From contig NZ_URFY01000007.1 of the NCBI RefSeq assembly GCF_900547205.1, positions 74,590-138,589 of the forward strand: a DNA stretch of 64,000 nucleotides, read 5' to 3'. The DNA comes from an uncultured Bacteroides sp. (lineage in GTDB: Bacteria; Bacteroidota; Bacteroidia; Bacteroidales; Bacteroidaceae). The notes under the pieces are model-generated. The model did no database searches and was not told the DNA's origin. It worked only from the letters and a program-made list of their open reading frames with translations. The translations under genes were made by a program, and so were the position numbers. Below, in pieces: positions 9,880-18,804 of this stretch (the stretch's first letter is position 1; each line of letters starts with the position of its first letter).

Positions 9880-10541
9880 TTCTTCTTAATATAAGGTTTC
9901 ACAATCTCAACCCATTTCATATAACCTTTACCCAGAAGATGAACACCATCATTGGTATATTCAATATTCATCTTTCCGGTTTTCTCGTCCATGAAGTGAG
10001 AATATAAATCGATATAAGTCACTCCTTCTTCTGCTGCAAGGCTAATTAATCCTTTATTGATTTCGGGAACAACCTGCCAACGGGAAGTATGCCCCTGAAA
10101 CATTTTATAATGATCGGTCACGGGAAGCACACTCTGCAAGTAAAGTTTTGTTTTTGGTGAATCCGTCTTTATCTTCCGGGCAATCAGTCTGATGCGATTG
10201 ACAATAGTGTCCGCCGGAGTTCCCCGGCTCACGTCATTGATGCCTATCAGCAGGAATATCTTAGCAGGCTTTCCTTTCAGGATAGCATCCAGGCGGTCGT
10301 ATACCCCCATGCAGATATCACCGCTGATGCCACGGTTCTTCACATTCTTGTTCTGAAACAGTTCGCTCCATTCAGCACCGTTGGTGATACTGTTTCCCAG
10401 AAAGACAATGTCCTTGGAAGTAATGGGTAGTTCTTCAAACAGCGTGGCACGTTGATAATAGAACGTAGAATATGTGCGTTCCTGAGCGTGGCATACCAGA
10501 GATAAGGCCAATACGGTCATTAAAAAAACAAACTTCTTCAT
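9876..10541 (-). CDS. Secreted SGNH/GDSL esterase, 221 residues
   Basis: A small periplasmic or secreted SGNH hydrolase. The signal peptide is MKKFVFLMTVLALSLVCHAQ. Block I with the catalytic Ser is FLGNSITNG, block III is LLIGINDVSRG, and the Asp/His dyad is in NDGVHLLGKG near the C-terminus. It is the same fold as the N-terminal domain of the downstream fusion, which it overlaps by 4 bp, so the operon encodes three SGNH-type esterase domains. The likely substrate is an O-acetyl ester on sialic acid or another host-glycan sugar, inferred from the sialidase two genes upstream. Confidence 0.9.
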   Translation of the reverse strand: MKKFVFLMTVLALSLVCHAQERTYSTFYYQRATLFEELPITSKDIVFLGNSITNGAEWSELFQNKNVKNRGISGDICMGVYDRLDAILKGKPAKIFLLIGINDVSRGTPADTIVNRIRLIARKIKTDSPKTKLYLQSVLPVTDHYKMFQGHTSRWQVVPEINKGLISLAAEEGVTYIDLYSHFMDEKTGKMNIEYTNDGVHLLGKGYMKWVEIVKPYIKKK

Positions 10542-10550
10542 GCCTATATC

Positions 10551-12569
10551 TTATTTAAGTTCTTTCTCCGGAGAATAGACGAGCCCGTCTACCGCCTTCT
10601 CGCCATCGAGGGTGACAAAGACAGTGGTGAACATCCATTTCAACAACCGCACTTCGGGAGTAGAGAACTTCCCTACCGGCAATTTCAGGAATACTTTGTT
10701 CCATCCTTTATTCAGGCGAACTTCCAGAGGCGGACGAATCACGCAGTTCTCGTTTCCTAAAGCTATCTCGTTACTTTTAGTCCGGTGGGTAGCAGTCCAT
10801 ACGGGAGGCAATATTTCCTTGTCGTTTATCCAAATACGGCTTCCTTTGTAATCCCATTTCCCGGGCAGAGGAGGAAGGTCGGCTTCCGAACGCCCGTAGT
10901 TCTGAAACTCAGCCCATAGCCCTACGGTCTGTTCTTTGGGAGAATACACATGAGTATATGCATAGGCAGTATGGTTTTCTTTCGGATCTTTGTAGAATGC
11001 AGGCACAAGCGTACCCCATACGTGGCGCAGATAGATGCCTGCACCAATGGCAGGACGAACGTTATAGGTTTCTCCTTCATAACTGTAGCTATCCGACAGA
11101 GATTCTTCGGGTGGAAAGACTTTACTCAAATCTCCTCCGTTCGGGAATGCATCTGTGATATTCCACTTCACATTAGTCTGACGGACGTAAGCGAACGGAT
11201 ATCCGGCAAAGGTGTTTTCTTTGTGCCACAGCAAGCGACGCTCAAAATCGGCGAAGTCACGGAATACTTCCGATTGTTCATCCACGGGAAGCATCGTACC
11301 GTTCTTATCGAAATATTCAGTTCCCCCACCCTTCCAGGCACGTTCGGCCATAGCCAACATATTGGGGTAGAAGTTGTTCTCAATGATTATCTCCCGTTCG
11401 GTGTCTATCTTCCGGTCATTCCACACAGCGAGGATAGTTCCCGCAAGGTCGTCGCTTCCCTGCTCTTCATTATATATACGGCTATTGTACAAAGCAATGA
11501 TATCGCCGAACGTATCGAAATGATTGAGATAATGAAAGCGTGAATCGATGGCAGGAATGCCTTTCTGTGCTTTTCCGCGATAACTCCAGAGGTGAGTCAT
11601 GTCTATTTCTCCCGGCTTATAGTACCAGCCCGGATTCCAGGAAATTACTTTTTTACCTTTGGAACGTACAAACGATACCATCTCGGGAACGAACTTGGGA
11701 TTGGTAAACTCCACTTCGTCCGTACCGATATGTATATAAGGTACGTCGAATGTCTCGCACACTTCTTCGAGCAGTAGTTTCAATATCTTCATCCCTTCGG
11801 GGCTTTGCATATCATGACGGAAGGTACGAATGAAGGCAGCGCTGTGTCCGGGCATATCCAGTTCGGGAATCAGCAGCATATTGTGTGCCTTGCAGAAGTC
11901 AACCAGTTCTTTGGCTTCCTCCAGAGTGTAGTACTTGCCGGGCATACGGGTGGTATTGACGCTATCATTCAGCATCGGGCATATCTTACTTTCCAAACGC
12001 CATGATTGGTTCTCCGTGAGATGCCAATGGAACACATTTACTTTGAACTTGGCAAGTACGGCTATTTCCTGTTTTAGTTCTTCCATTGAGATATAGGTGC
12101 GACCTACATCGTGCATAAATCCGCGAATACGGAAAGCAGGCCAGTCCACAACTTCACATCCCTGAATCCGTGTCTTTGAGTTTCTTTGCTCTGCCAACTG
12201 TCTCAAGGTCTGCATCGCCCAATAAACGCCACGCTCCGTAACGGCCTCAACCAATATCCGGTTCTTTGTCACGTTGAGCCGATAGGCTTCATCCTGATTC
12301 AAAGGGATGTCGGGCAAAGAAGGGAGCAACTTCACTTCGATGATGCTGGAAGCTTTCGGAACAACGCTCCCTCCCATTTCTTTAATAAAAGCCTCCCACT
12401 CCTGTTGCAACACAGGAGTGGAAAGCTTTACTCTCTCCACCTTGAAGTTTACATGATTGGGGGTAAACTTTTGTGGTTGGGGGAGCAGGCGACCTTCACC
12501 TGCTCCTGCCACTGAGATTGTGCATAAGTTAATAAAGAAGTATATAAAGAGTGTGTGTTCAAATTTCAT
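10551..12569 (-). CDS. GH20-family beta-hexosaminidase-like enzyme
   Basis: A 672-residue glycosidase. I start at the internal ATG giving MKFEHTLFIYFFINLCTISVAGAGE, a good signal peptide 22 bp after the sialidase stop; the longer frame would run into the sialidase end. Residues about 30-130 are the GH20b domain, then a barrel with FMHDVGRTYIS and FHWHLTENQSWRLE. The catalytic motif reads HIGTDEVEF rather than the common HxGGDE, although the Asp-Glu pair is kept. The C-terminal 200 residues form a beta-rich domain ending in VTLDGEKAVDGLVYSPEKE. Specificity could differ from the two other GH20 genes of the operon. Confidence 0.88.
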   Translation of the reverse strand: MKFEHTLFIYFFINLCTISVAGAGEGRLLPQPQKFTPNHVNFKVERVKLSTPVLQQEWEAFIKEMGGSVVPKASSIIEVKLLPSLPDIPLNQDEAYRLNVTKNRILVEAVTERGVYWAMQTLRQLAEQRNSKTRIQGCEVVDWPAFRIRGFMHDVGRTYISMEELKQEIAVLAKFKVNVFHWHLTENQSWRLESKICPMLNDSVNTTRMPGKYYTLEEAKELVDFCKAHNMLLIPELDMPGHSAAFIRTFRHDMQSPEGMKILKLLLEEVCETFDVPYIHIGTDEVEFTNPKFVPEMVSFVRSKGKKVISWNPGWYYKPGEIDMTHLWSYRGKAQKGIPAIDSRFHYLNHFDTFGDIIALYNSRIYNEEQGSDDLAGTILAVWNDRKIDTEREIIIENNFYPNMLAMAERAWKGGGTEYFDKNGTMLPVDEQSEVFRDFADFERRLLWHKENTFAGYPFAYVRQTNVKWNITDAFPNGGDLSKVFPPEESLSDSYSYEGETYNVRPAIGAGIYLRHVWGTLVPAFYKDPKENHTAYAYTHVYSPKEQTVGLWAEFQNYGRSEADLPPLPGKWDYKGSRIWINDKEILPPVWTATHRTKSNEIALGNENCVIRPPLEVRLNKGWNKVFLKLPVGKFSTPEVRLLKWMFTTVFVTLDGEKAVDGLVYSPEKELK

Positions 12570-12591
12570 AGTAATTGGTGAATAATGAAAT

Positions 12592-14226
12592 CTATTTAAC
12601 AATGTCTTTTAAAGCCACAGCCTGGAAAGTCATATGAGCCACACTGCTCTCGTACAGAATACCGACTGTTTTCTTATCAATCATCGTCAGGCAGGAATAT
12701 CCCCATCCGTCGGCTTCGTCGAGCATCACTTGATGTTCGGGCAGCCAAGTGATACCTCCGTCCAGACTCGCTTTAATCGTAATATGATGGCGCCCTTTCA
12801 CCGTATTGGGATTGGAGAACAGAAGAATATCTTTCTTCAACACATTGTCTTTTGCTTTTACGCTAATCAGACTTGCCATACATACCGGCTCCTGCAATGC
12901 TTTGCGTGAGGACGGATGCTCTGTCCACGTCTCTCCGAAATCTTTCGTAACGGACACGGCACGGCTCCCTCCGCGATTGTCTCTCATATTCAGCATCAGC
13001 ACACCCGGCTCTACTTCCGCCACCTGTGCTTCTGTGGTATTGGTGCGGGCAAGGTTGTGTATCTTCCACGTCTCGCCACGGTCTTTACTATACATCACTC
13101 CGGCATTCGGAATACGCTTGGAGTCAATAAACTGAATAGGGAATACCAAGGTTCCGTCCTGCATAGTGATGCCACGTCCCGGACCTTGCAACAGGAAGTA
13201 CCACGAAGGGTCCTTCACTTGGTCGGTCACATTGATAGGTTCGGACCACGTCTTGCCGTCGTCCGTACTTTTAGCCATTACCAACTGAGCCGTATGATTC
13301 ATGTCCATTCCCGGATAAGAGCTCCACCACGCACGTTGGTTACCCATGCCGTGTGTCCATGCTGCCACCACCCAAACGGTATTGGTCTTGGTATCCACCA
13401 GAATGGAAGGATCACCCACACCATTCTGAGCAGCAGGCAAGCCACCCGCCTCACCGAAAGCTAAAGGCAAACGCATCTTCTCCCACGTCTTTCCACCGTC
13501 TACACTGCGGCTCAAACCTACATCTACGTGTTCCTGAAGGTCAACGCTGCTATTGTAGCGTACATCATACACTCCGAGCAATGTTCCCTTATTCGTCGTC
13601 ACGAGTCCCGGAATGCGGAAGGCATCCGAGCCGTCATCTCCGGCATGGCGCACACCTACTCCTACTCTATGGGCAATGTTCTTTGGTGAAACAGTATGCA
13701 CGATTGCATCTTTTCCATCCATCTCGACGGAAGCAAGTTTAACTGACACCTTATCTAATAAGGAAGCACCCGGCTTCATCTGTAAGCTGACCCAAAAGTA
13801 ATTGACTCCCGGGAATAAATTCTGATTGGCATTCAATACCACTTTACGCCCCGGATTATCTACCTGCGATTTATTAATAGAATAAGAAGGATTGGCAGCC
13901 AATGTCTTTCCGGGTGTATGGCTGGAGATATAAGATACGGGAGCGAAGAAATTCTTTCCGTAGTTCTGACGGGCTTCCGTACCGCTATAATATAGTTTGA
14001 TGGATTGTATGTCCGACATATTCACATCTTTGCCGAAGTTCAATATTACCTTATCCATACTACGGCTCTCTTTCGCATTCAAGCGCATTAAAAACAACAC
14101 ATTGTCCTGACGCTCTATCAAAATAGGGATTTGAGTCTCACGTACAAAAACTGTATCCGATGCCACCAACTGTAAAGTTCCAGAGAAACAGAGGACTAAC
14201 GATAATAAAAGTAGCTTTCTTTTCAT
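12592..14226 (-). CDS. nanH: GH33 exo-alpha-sialidase
   Basis: Releases terminal sialic acid from host glycans. The 544-residue protein has signal peptide MKRKLLLLSLVLCFSGTLQL, an N-terminal lectin-like domain (about 25-190), then a six-blade propeller. The catalytic arginine motif is FRIPGLV, and five Asp-boxes are visible: SVDGGKTW, STDDGKTW, SKDRGETW, TKDFGETW and SLDGGITW. I use the ATG at 14226, not the in-frame one at 14268, because a near-consensus promoter (14249-14280) lies between them. It is the first gene of the exoglycosidase/esterase operon. The length matches what I remember of B. thetaiotaomicron BT_0455. Confidence 0.96.
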   Translation of the reverse strand: MKRKLLLLSLVLCFSGTLQLVASDTVFVRETQIPILIERQDNVLFLMRLNAKESRSMDKVILNFGKDVNMSDIQSIKLYYSGTEARQNYGKNFFAPVSYISSHTPGKTLAANPSYSINKSQVDNPGRKVVLNANQNLFPGVNYFWVSLQMKPGASLLDKVSVKLASVEMDGKDAIVHTVSPKNIAHRVGVGVRHAGDDGSDAFRIPGLVTTNKGTLLGVYDVRYNSSVDLQEHVDVGLSRSVDGGKTWEKMRLPLAFGEAGGLPAAQNGVGDPSILVDTKTNTVWVVAAWTHGMGNQRAWWSSYPGMDMNHTAQLVMAKSTDDGKTWSEPINVTDQVKDPSWYFLLQGPGRGITMQDGTLVFPIQFIDSKRIPNAGVMYSKDRGETWKIHNLARTNTTEAQVAEVEPGVLMLNMRDNRGGSRAVSVTKDFGETWTEHPSSRKALQEPVCMASLISVKAKDNVLKKDILLFSNPNTVKGRHHITIKASLDGGITWLPEHQVMLDEADGWGYSCLTMIDKKTVGILYESSVAHMTFQAVALKDIVK

Positions 14227-14248
14227 GGTATTATTTATTGTTTGGGTG

Positions 14249-14280
14249 CAAATATATATATTTATCATATAACGACCAAA
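14249..14280 (-). promoter_or_regulatory. Bacteroides-type promoter of the sialidase operon
   Basis: On the minus strand TTTG (14280-14277), a 20-nt spacer and TATATTTG (14256-14249) match the Bacteroides -33/-7 consensus. Transcription should start near 14242, only about 16 nt before the sialidase ATG. Confidence 0.8.
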
Positions 14281-14418
14281 TTAATTAAATATTTTATTAT
14301 ATACAATGAATATAATAAATAATCATCTTCACTGAAACACCTTTATCCACGCGTACATATTCGGGAGTTTGTTCCAGCATATTTCTTCATTTCTTTAGAG
14401 TTCATATCTGGTTACCAA

Positions 14419-14484
14419 ATAGGGAACTCAAGTATCACTGCTTGGGAACTATCGTATCATTGCTTGTTAACTGGCGTATCATGC
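14419..14484. repeat. 22-bp tandem repeat, three degenerate copies, family A
   Basis: Three head-to-tail units follow a 22-bp pattern, the best copy being CTTGGGAACTATCGTATCAT plus TG (14441-14462); the neighbours are 14419-14440 and 14463-14484. The reverse complement of this unit recurs at 32758-32823. The rest of the 14281-14555 gap holds no gene that I can see. Confidence 0.75.
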
Positions 14485-14555
14485 AATGTAAAGCATCATA
14501 ACATTGCTTCTTATTTGAAGGTTGTTCATAAGCCAAATTTGTCAATATAACAAAA

Positions 14556-14597
14556 AAGCGGCATAAATTCACTCTTACGAATGAATCTACACCGCTT
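14556..14597 (-). terminator. Rho-independent terminator after the epimerase gene
   Basis: A 16-bp stem (AAGCGGTGTAGATTCA with TGAATTTATGCCGCTT, using G-U pairs) closes a 10-nt loop and is followed by TTTTTT on the minus strand. It ends the transporter-lyase-epimerase operon 46 bp after the epimerase stop. Confidence 0.85.
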
Positions 14598-14642
14598 ATT
14601 CAAAAGCAAAATTTCAATTACTGTTTTTCCATGAACTAGCAG

Positions 14643-15824
14643 CTATTTTAAGAGTATCTCTTCACAGAGTAAATAGCTGCGAATCATCATTCGGGGAATA
14701 TGAAACGGGCCTTTGAAGATGTTTCCTTTGGCAGGTTGTGCCACGGAGCCATCGCGACGAAGGTAGCCGTACCATTCTCCATATTCTTTATCAGGGAAGT
14801 GAGCATATGTCCAATCACTTATTTGCTTATGCATCTCCAGATATTTTTCATCACCCGATGCCTGATAAGCATACAGTGTAGCAATAATCGCTTCAGTCTG
14901 CGGCCACCAGAATTTCATATCCTGCGAGTAATCCTGCGGGGGGAAGTTGCGGCAGTCGCGGAAGTTGATGATTCCGCCGAACTCTTTGTCCCAACCCCAC
15001 TCCCACGACCAGTCGAGAATCTGAAGTGCCAGTTGCACAAGGCCCTTATCCCAGTCACGGTATTTGGCTTCTTCCAGAATGAACCATGCCGTCTCGATGC
15101 AATGACCAGGATTGATGGTGCGTCCGCTGCAAGTGTCTATAAATTCGCCTTCCGGTCCCACCATTTCGAGCAGGGCCTTGAACTCCGGATGAATGAAGTA
15201 TTTGCGCAAAGCGGCAATCGATTCATCAATCTGCTCATTCAACGCAGGGTCATTGATAACCTGACGGATGCGGGCAGCCGTATTTATCAGAATCATCGTA
15301 ATGGAATGGCCGCGGGCTTCCATCGTGGGAAGGTACTTCGGTTCAAGCAGCCCGGGTGTGTTGAGGAAATATTGCGTACGCTTGAAAATGTCCAATGCCT
15401 TCTGTGCATATTCTTTGTCATTGGTAGCCAAAGAATACTCTGCCATAGCGATAGCGGCAAATCCTTCCGAAAACACATAACGGCGTTTGCGCAAAGGACG
15501 TCCGTCTTCCGTTACTTCAAAAAACATATGGCCGTCCGTGTCGATGCAATACTTCTCGATGAAATCAATGCAGCTTTTTGATGCAGCCAGCCATTCAGGA
15601 TTCTTCTCTATAGTATTATAGGCATACGCAGCAATGTATCCAAAGCGCCCCTGAAACCATACGGACTTGGTAGTATCCATCAAAGTTCCATCGCGGTCAA
15701 CGCAAGTATATACCCCTCCATGCTTACGGTCTAATCCATTCTTCATCCAAAAGGGCATAATATTGTTCACCAAATCTTCCTTATACGATGCCGCCCATTC
15801 TTTTAAATATTCAGTCGTGTTCAT
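14643..15824 (-). CDS. nanE: AGE-family N-acylglucosamine/N-acetylmannosamine 2-epimerase
   Basis: Converts ManNAc, the product of sialate lyase, to GlcNAc in the cytoplasm. The 393-residue (alpha/alpha)6-barrel protein belongs to the renin-binding-protein/AGE family, not to the NanE-type TIM barrel of enterobacteria. Visible marks are KHGGVYTCVDRDGTL, RFGYIAAYAYN, the histidine-containing NPGHCIETAWFILEEA and FWWPQTEAIIATLYAY. It has no signal peptide. It lies 15 bp after the lyase gene and ends in a terminator. Bacteroides fragilis is known to use this epimerase type in its nanLET pathway, with a ROK kinase phosphorylating the GlcNAc; no kinase gene is visible here. Confidence 0.9.
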   Translation of the reverse strand: MNTTEYLKEWAASYKEDLVNNIMPFWMKNGLDRKHGGVYTCVDRDGTLMDTTKSVWFQGRFGYIAAYAYNTIEKNPEWLAASKSCIDFIEKYCIDTDGHMFFEVTEDGRPLRKRRYVFSEGFAAIAMAEYSLATNDKEYAQKALDIFKRTQYFLNTPGLLEPKYLPTMEARGHSITMILINTAARIRQVINDPALNEQIDESIAALRKYFIHPEFKALLEMVGPEGEFIDTCSGRTINPGHCIETAWFILEEAKYRDWDKGLVQLALQILDWSWEWGWDKEFGGIINFRDCRNFPPQDYSQDMKFWWPQTEAIIATLYAYQASGDEKYLEMHKQISDWTYAHFPDKEYGEWYGYLRRDGSVAQPAKGNIFKGPFHIPRMMIRSYLLCEEILLK

Positions 15825-15839
15825 AATCGGATTCTTTTT

Positions 15840-16757
15840 TTAGAATTTATTGCAACGGTCGAAGAAATGAATAGCTTCCAGTTCAGCTTTCATCTGTGCT
15901 TCTTCCTCGTCTGTCATATTCTGGAAAGGAGTGCGGTTCTTACCCAAATCAAGTCCTATCAACTTCATGATACGCTTTCCTCCTACTATATTGCCGCGGA
16001 AATGGCAGATTACGTTTATCACTTCCTGAGAGAAATTCTGGCGTTCGCGTGCCAGCTCCAAGTCACCGGCTTTCCATGCTTCGATGATGCCTACCAGCTC
16101 GCGACCGTTGTAGTTGGTTGTTCCGCCGATTCCGCCTTTTGCTCCGCCCATAGCGAGGCATGGAAGGATGGTTTCGTCCTGACCGTGCAGCATATCATAC
16201 TTTCCGTCTTTGTAGAGTCGGCATTGATTGTATTCGTACATACTTTCAAATGTATATTTGATTCCGGCAAAGTTGGGCACACGTCCGTCTACAGCTTCCA
16301 GCAATTTCACCATCGGCAGGAAAGCTCCGTTGAAGGCAGGTATGTGGTAATAGTAGAAAGGAAGTTCGGGCGCTCCGCATGCTATTTCTTCGATGTATTT
16401 CACCAGTTCTTCAATACGGCCGATTTTCGGGAAAGGAGGTGCCATGGCGCCAATTCCCCATGCTCCAATCTTCTGTGCATGTTCTGCCAGTTTGCGGCTG
16501 GACTTCACACAACAACTGCCTACGTGCACTATCACTTTGAAGCCTTCGGGGGCAACAGATACCCAACGTTCGGCCAGACTCATACGTTCTTCGTCCGTCA
16601 GCATATAGCCTTCGCCGGAAGAACCGTTGATAAATACACCTTGCAGACCATTTTTCACCAACATCTTGGCGTATGCTTCAATGGGTTCTAAGTTTACTTC
16701 ACCATTTTCGTAAAAGGGGGTAAATGGCGCATCGATAAGTCCTGTAATTCGTTCCAT
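15840..16757 (-). CDS. nanL: N-acetylneuraminate lyase (DHDPS/NAL family)
   Basis: Splits N-acetylneuraminate into ManNAc and pyruvate in the cytoplasm. The 305-residue TIM barrel shows the carboxylate-binding GSSGEG loop (residues 45-50), Tyr137 in YYYHIP and the Schiff-base Lys167 in FAGIKYTFES, all typical of the lyase branch of the family. Dihydrodipicolinate synthase is unlikely given the flanking MFS transporter (38 bp upstream) and AGE epimerase (15 bp downstream). Together the three genes form an uptake-and-cleavage unit on one transcript. Confidence 0.94.
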   Translation of the reverse strand: MERITGLIDAPFTPFYENGEVNLEPIEAYAKMLVKNGLQGVFINGSSGEGYMLTDEERMSLAERWVSVAPEGFKVIVHVGSCCVKSSRKLAEHAQKIGAWGIGAMAPPFPKIGRIEELVKYIEEIACGAPELPFYYYHIPAFNGAFLPMVKLLEAVDGRVPNFAGIKYTFESMYEYNQCRLYKDGKYDMLHGQDETILPCLAMGGAKGGIGGTTNYNGRELVGIIEAWKAGDLELARERQNFSQEVINVICHFRGNIVGGKRIMKLIGLDLGKNRTPFQNMTDEEEAQMKAELEAIHFFDRCNKF

Positions 16758-16795
16758 GATTATGTTCTTTTAAAAGTTTATTATATTATTATTGT

Positions 16796-18034
16796 TTAAT
16801 CTACCATATTATCTGTTTTCGGGCGAAGAAAATAGATTTGAAGTGCCAACGCCGCAGCCACTACGATGCTCAGCATGGCAAAACCTTGTCCCAGACTTCC
16901 TCCATCGGTCCATTTGCCCAACACTTCCGTTACAGCTGCACCGGCAAAGACTCCGGTCATATTCATGATTCCATAGGCCGTGGCACGATGTTTGGCCGAT
17001 ACGAACTGGCAAAGAATAGGCATATTGTTAGCATCAAATATACCGAAACCGATACCGAACAACAACCCTGCTCCAATCACGCTGACGAAACTATGCCCGA
17101 AGCCGAGCAACAGCAGTGCCGGGATTGTCATTCCCAATCCGATGGCTCCGGTGTAGACACGTCCGCGAACGTTCTTCTGCACCCATCGGTCGGAAAGGAT
17201 TCCACCCACGATTACACCGATAAATGAAGAGAATGCAATCGTTATGGTTGAGATAGGACCTGCTTCGGCCATCGGAATGTTCAAACTCTCGGCAAACAAC
17301 GTTGGAAGCCAGTTCTTAGTGGCCCATCCCGGAAGACTAGGAGCTGCAAAATAGAAGAGGATTACCCAGAAAGCCCAATTGGAGAACAGGAGGGCAAGAC
17401 CTTTAAATATTGATGATTTTTTATCTCCCGAAGAGACTTTACTTTCACTGAGATCATTACGCACGCGATTCTCACGCAAGAACAATACCAGCACCAGTGC
17501 ATATACAATCCCCACAATACCGAACCAATGGAAAGTGGATTGCCAGGAGAAAACTGCGGCTGCCGTAGCACCGAAACCACCAATCGCCTGACCGACATAA
17601 AGTCCTGTCATGTGTACACCTACCGCCAGAGAGCGAGATTTTCCTTCGTGCCAATCTGCTATCAACGACAATGCCGATGGAATGTACAACGCTTCGCTAA
17701 TACCCATGATGGCACGCAACCAGTAAAGTTCATGAAAAGTATGTGCATATCCCATCAGAAAAGTAACGGCAGACCACACGAAAAGACTACCTACTATCAG
17801 CCATTTCCGGCTGACACGGTCGGCAATGACACCCGCCACCGGACTCATAAAACCGTAAATCCATAAAAATATAGCCATCAAGGCTCCAAAAGCCTCAGCT
17901 TTGTTCAATTCCACAATATCAACCTTCATCGCCTCTTGCATAGTAGAAAGCATCTGACGATCCATGTAATTGAGTAACGCTACCACCCATAATAAGCCTA
18001 CTACTACCCAAGGATAAATGTTCTTGCCTTTCAT
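16796..18034 (-). CDS. nanT: MFS transporter, probable sialic acid permease
   Basis: A 412-residue major-facilitator protein with about twelve hydrophobic segments, starting NIYPWVVVGLLWVVALLNYMDRQ, a pattern of the anion:cation symporter (hexuronate-type) branch. Placement ahead of the lyase and epimerase makes sialic acid its likely cargo; this inner-membrane step would follow outer-membrane import. It has its own promoter (18074-18104) and is the first gene of the three-gene operon. Specificity is inferred from context alone. Confidence 0.88.
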   Translation of the reverse strand: MKGKNIYPWVVVGLLWVVALLNYMDRQMLSTMQEAMKVDIVELNKAEAFGALMAIFLWIYGFMSPVAGVIADRVSRKWLIVGSLFVWSAVTFLMGYAHTFHELYWLRAIMGISEALYIPSALSLIADWHEGKSRSLAVGVHMTGLYVGQAIGGFGATAAAVFSWQSTFHWFGIVGIVYALVLVLFLRENRVRNDLSESKVSSGDKKSSIFKGLALLFSNWAFWVILFYFAAPSLPGWATKNWLPTLFAESLNIPMAEAGPISTITIAFSSFIGVIVGGILSDRWVQKNVRGRVYTGAIGLGMTIPALLLLGFGHSFVSVIGAGLLFGIGFGIFDANNMPILCQFVSAKHRATAYGIMNMTGVFAGAAVTEVLGKWTDGGSLGQGFAMLSIVVAAALALQIYFLRPKTDNMVD

Positions 18035-18073
18035 AAAAACGTGTTTTTAATGTTTATAAGATTCAAACTTCTG

Positions 18074-18104
18074 CAAACATAGTATTTATTTTAATTAGGA
18101 GCAA
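18074..18104 (-). promoter_or_regulatory. Promoter of the transporter-lyase-epimerase operon
   Basis: The minus strand carries TTG (18104-18102), a 20-nt spacer and TATGTTTG (18081-18074). Transcription should start near 18067, about 33 nt before the transporter ATG. Confidence 0.65.
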
Positions 18105-18162
18105 GCCTTTAATAAAATATTTTTTTATATCCTTTCCTTATAATTAAATACATAAATAAAAT

Positions 18163-18200
18163 AAGAGGATATCCAGGAGCGTATTCCTGAATATCCTCTT
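18163..18200 (-). terminator. Terminator after yhcH
   Basis: AAGAGGATATTCAGGA pairs with TCCTGGATATCCTCTT with one mismatch around a short loop, followed by ATTTTATTT on the minus strand. It separates the yhcH transcript from the transporter operon. Confidence 0.75.
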
Positions 18201-18223
18201 ATATAATGCACTGTGTGTTAGAG

Positions 18224-18670
18224 TTATAGCTTCACCTTCGCTATCAGTTTTCTGATTTTCCCCTTCCCTATCACCGGAGCATGGGGATCTTCGGGATATA
18301 CGATGGCAAACTGTCCCGGCAGCAAATCTACAAAAGTGGTAGGCGTATCTGAATAGAGCGCACAGTCACCTTCTTTCTCATAAGGCTTCGTTTCCGTAGT
18401 CAAATCTTCGATGGCTTTCCATCCGATAGTTTCTTGTCCTTCAAGGAGGATATGCACATCGATATAATCCCGATGCAGCTCAAGTACTTGTTTATCTGCC
18501 TCCACACACTCCGGATTTACATTATTAATAAATAGATTATCTCCATCTATCTCGATACGACCCGGCTCGGCATGAAGCAAATCGTGGGTTTTCACATAGT
18601 TGAAAAGTACTTCAAATAAAGGGTGCAGTTTCTCGATTCGTTGGCTGTTTTGCAAATTAGATACAATCAT
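18224..18670 (-). CDS. yhcH: YhcH/YjgK/YiaL family protein, probable sialic acid anomerase
   Basis: A 148-residue cupin-like cytoplasmic protein. I start at MIVSNLQNSQRIEKL because an in-frame upstream ATG (18727) lies above the -7 box at 18717-18724. Family marks are DVHILLEGQETIGW, the Asp/Glu-rich strand after it, and FAIVYPEDPHAPVIGKG with the metal-binding His. E. coli YhcH (NanQ), to my knowledge, speeds the alpha/beta interconversion of released Neu5Ac so the lyase can use it. Its place between the nan operon and a ROK regulator fits that role. Confidence 0.88.
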   Translation of the reverse strand: MIVSNLQNSQRIEKLHPLFEVLFNYVKTHDLLHAEPGRIEIDGDNLFINNVNPECVEADKQVLELHRDYIDVHILLEGQETIGWKAIEDLTTETKPYEKEGDCALYSDTPTTFVDLLPGQFAIVYPEDPHAPVIGKGKIRKLIAKVKL

Positions 18671-18716
18671 GGCTAGTTTTTTAAGTTTTAATAACTGTAT
18701 TCTTTTAAAGAATGGC

Positions 18717-18777
18717 CAAATATACACATTTTATTTATTTACCGCTACCATTATTTACAAGATATTTACTATCTTTG
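18717..18777. promoter_or_regulatory. Divergent yhcH/ROK promoter region
   Basis: Two -7 boxes face away from each other: TATATTTG on the minus strand (18724-18717) for yhcH and TATCTTTG on the plus strand (18770-18777) for the ROK gene. Both lack a clear TTTG at -33, as expected for regulated promoters. The TTTGTCACAAA palindrome (18774-18784) overlaps the ROK start site and is a candidate operator. Confidence 0.5.
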
Positions 18778-18804
18778 TCACAAAGTAACGATAAAATACT
18801 AACA

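Noticed and set aside
14227..14268. Longer sialidase start at 14268
   Set aside because: It would lie upstream of the -7 box at 14249-14256, so the ATG would not be transcribed from that promoter.
14419..14484. CRISPR array, from the regular repeats at 14.4, 29.2 and 32.8 kb
   Set aside because: Units are adjoining with no unique spacers and no cas genes are visible.
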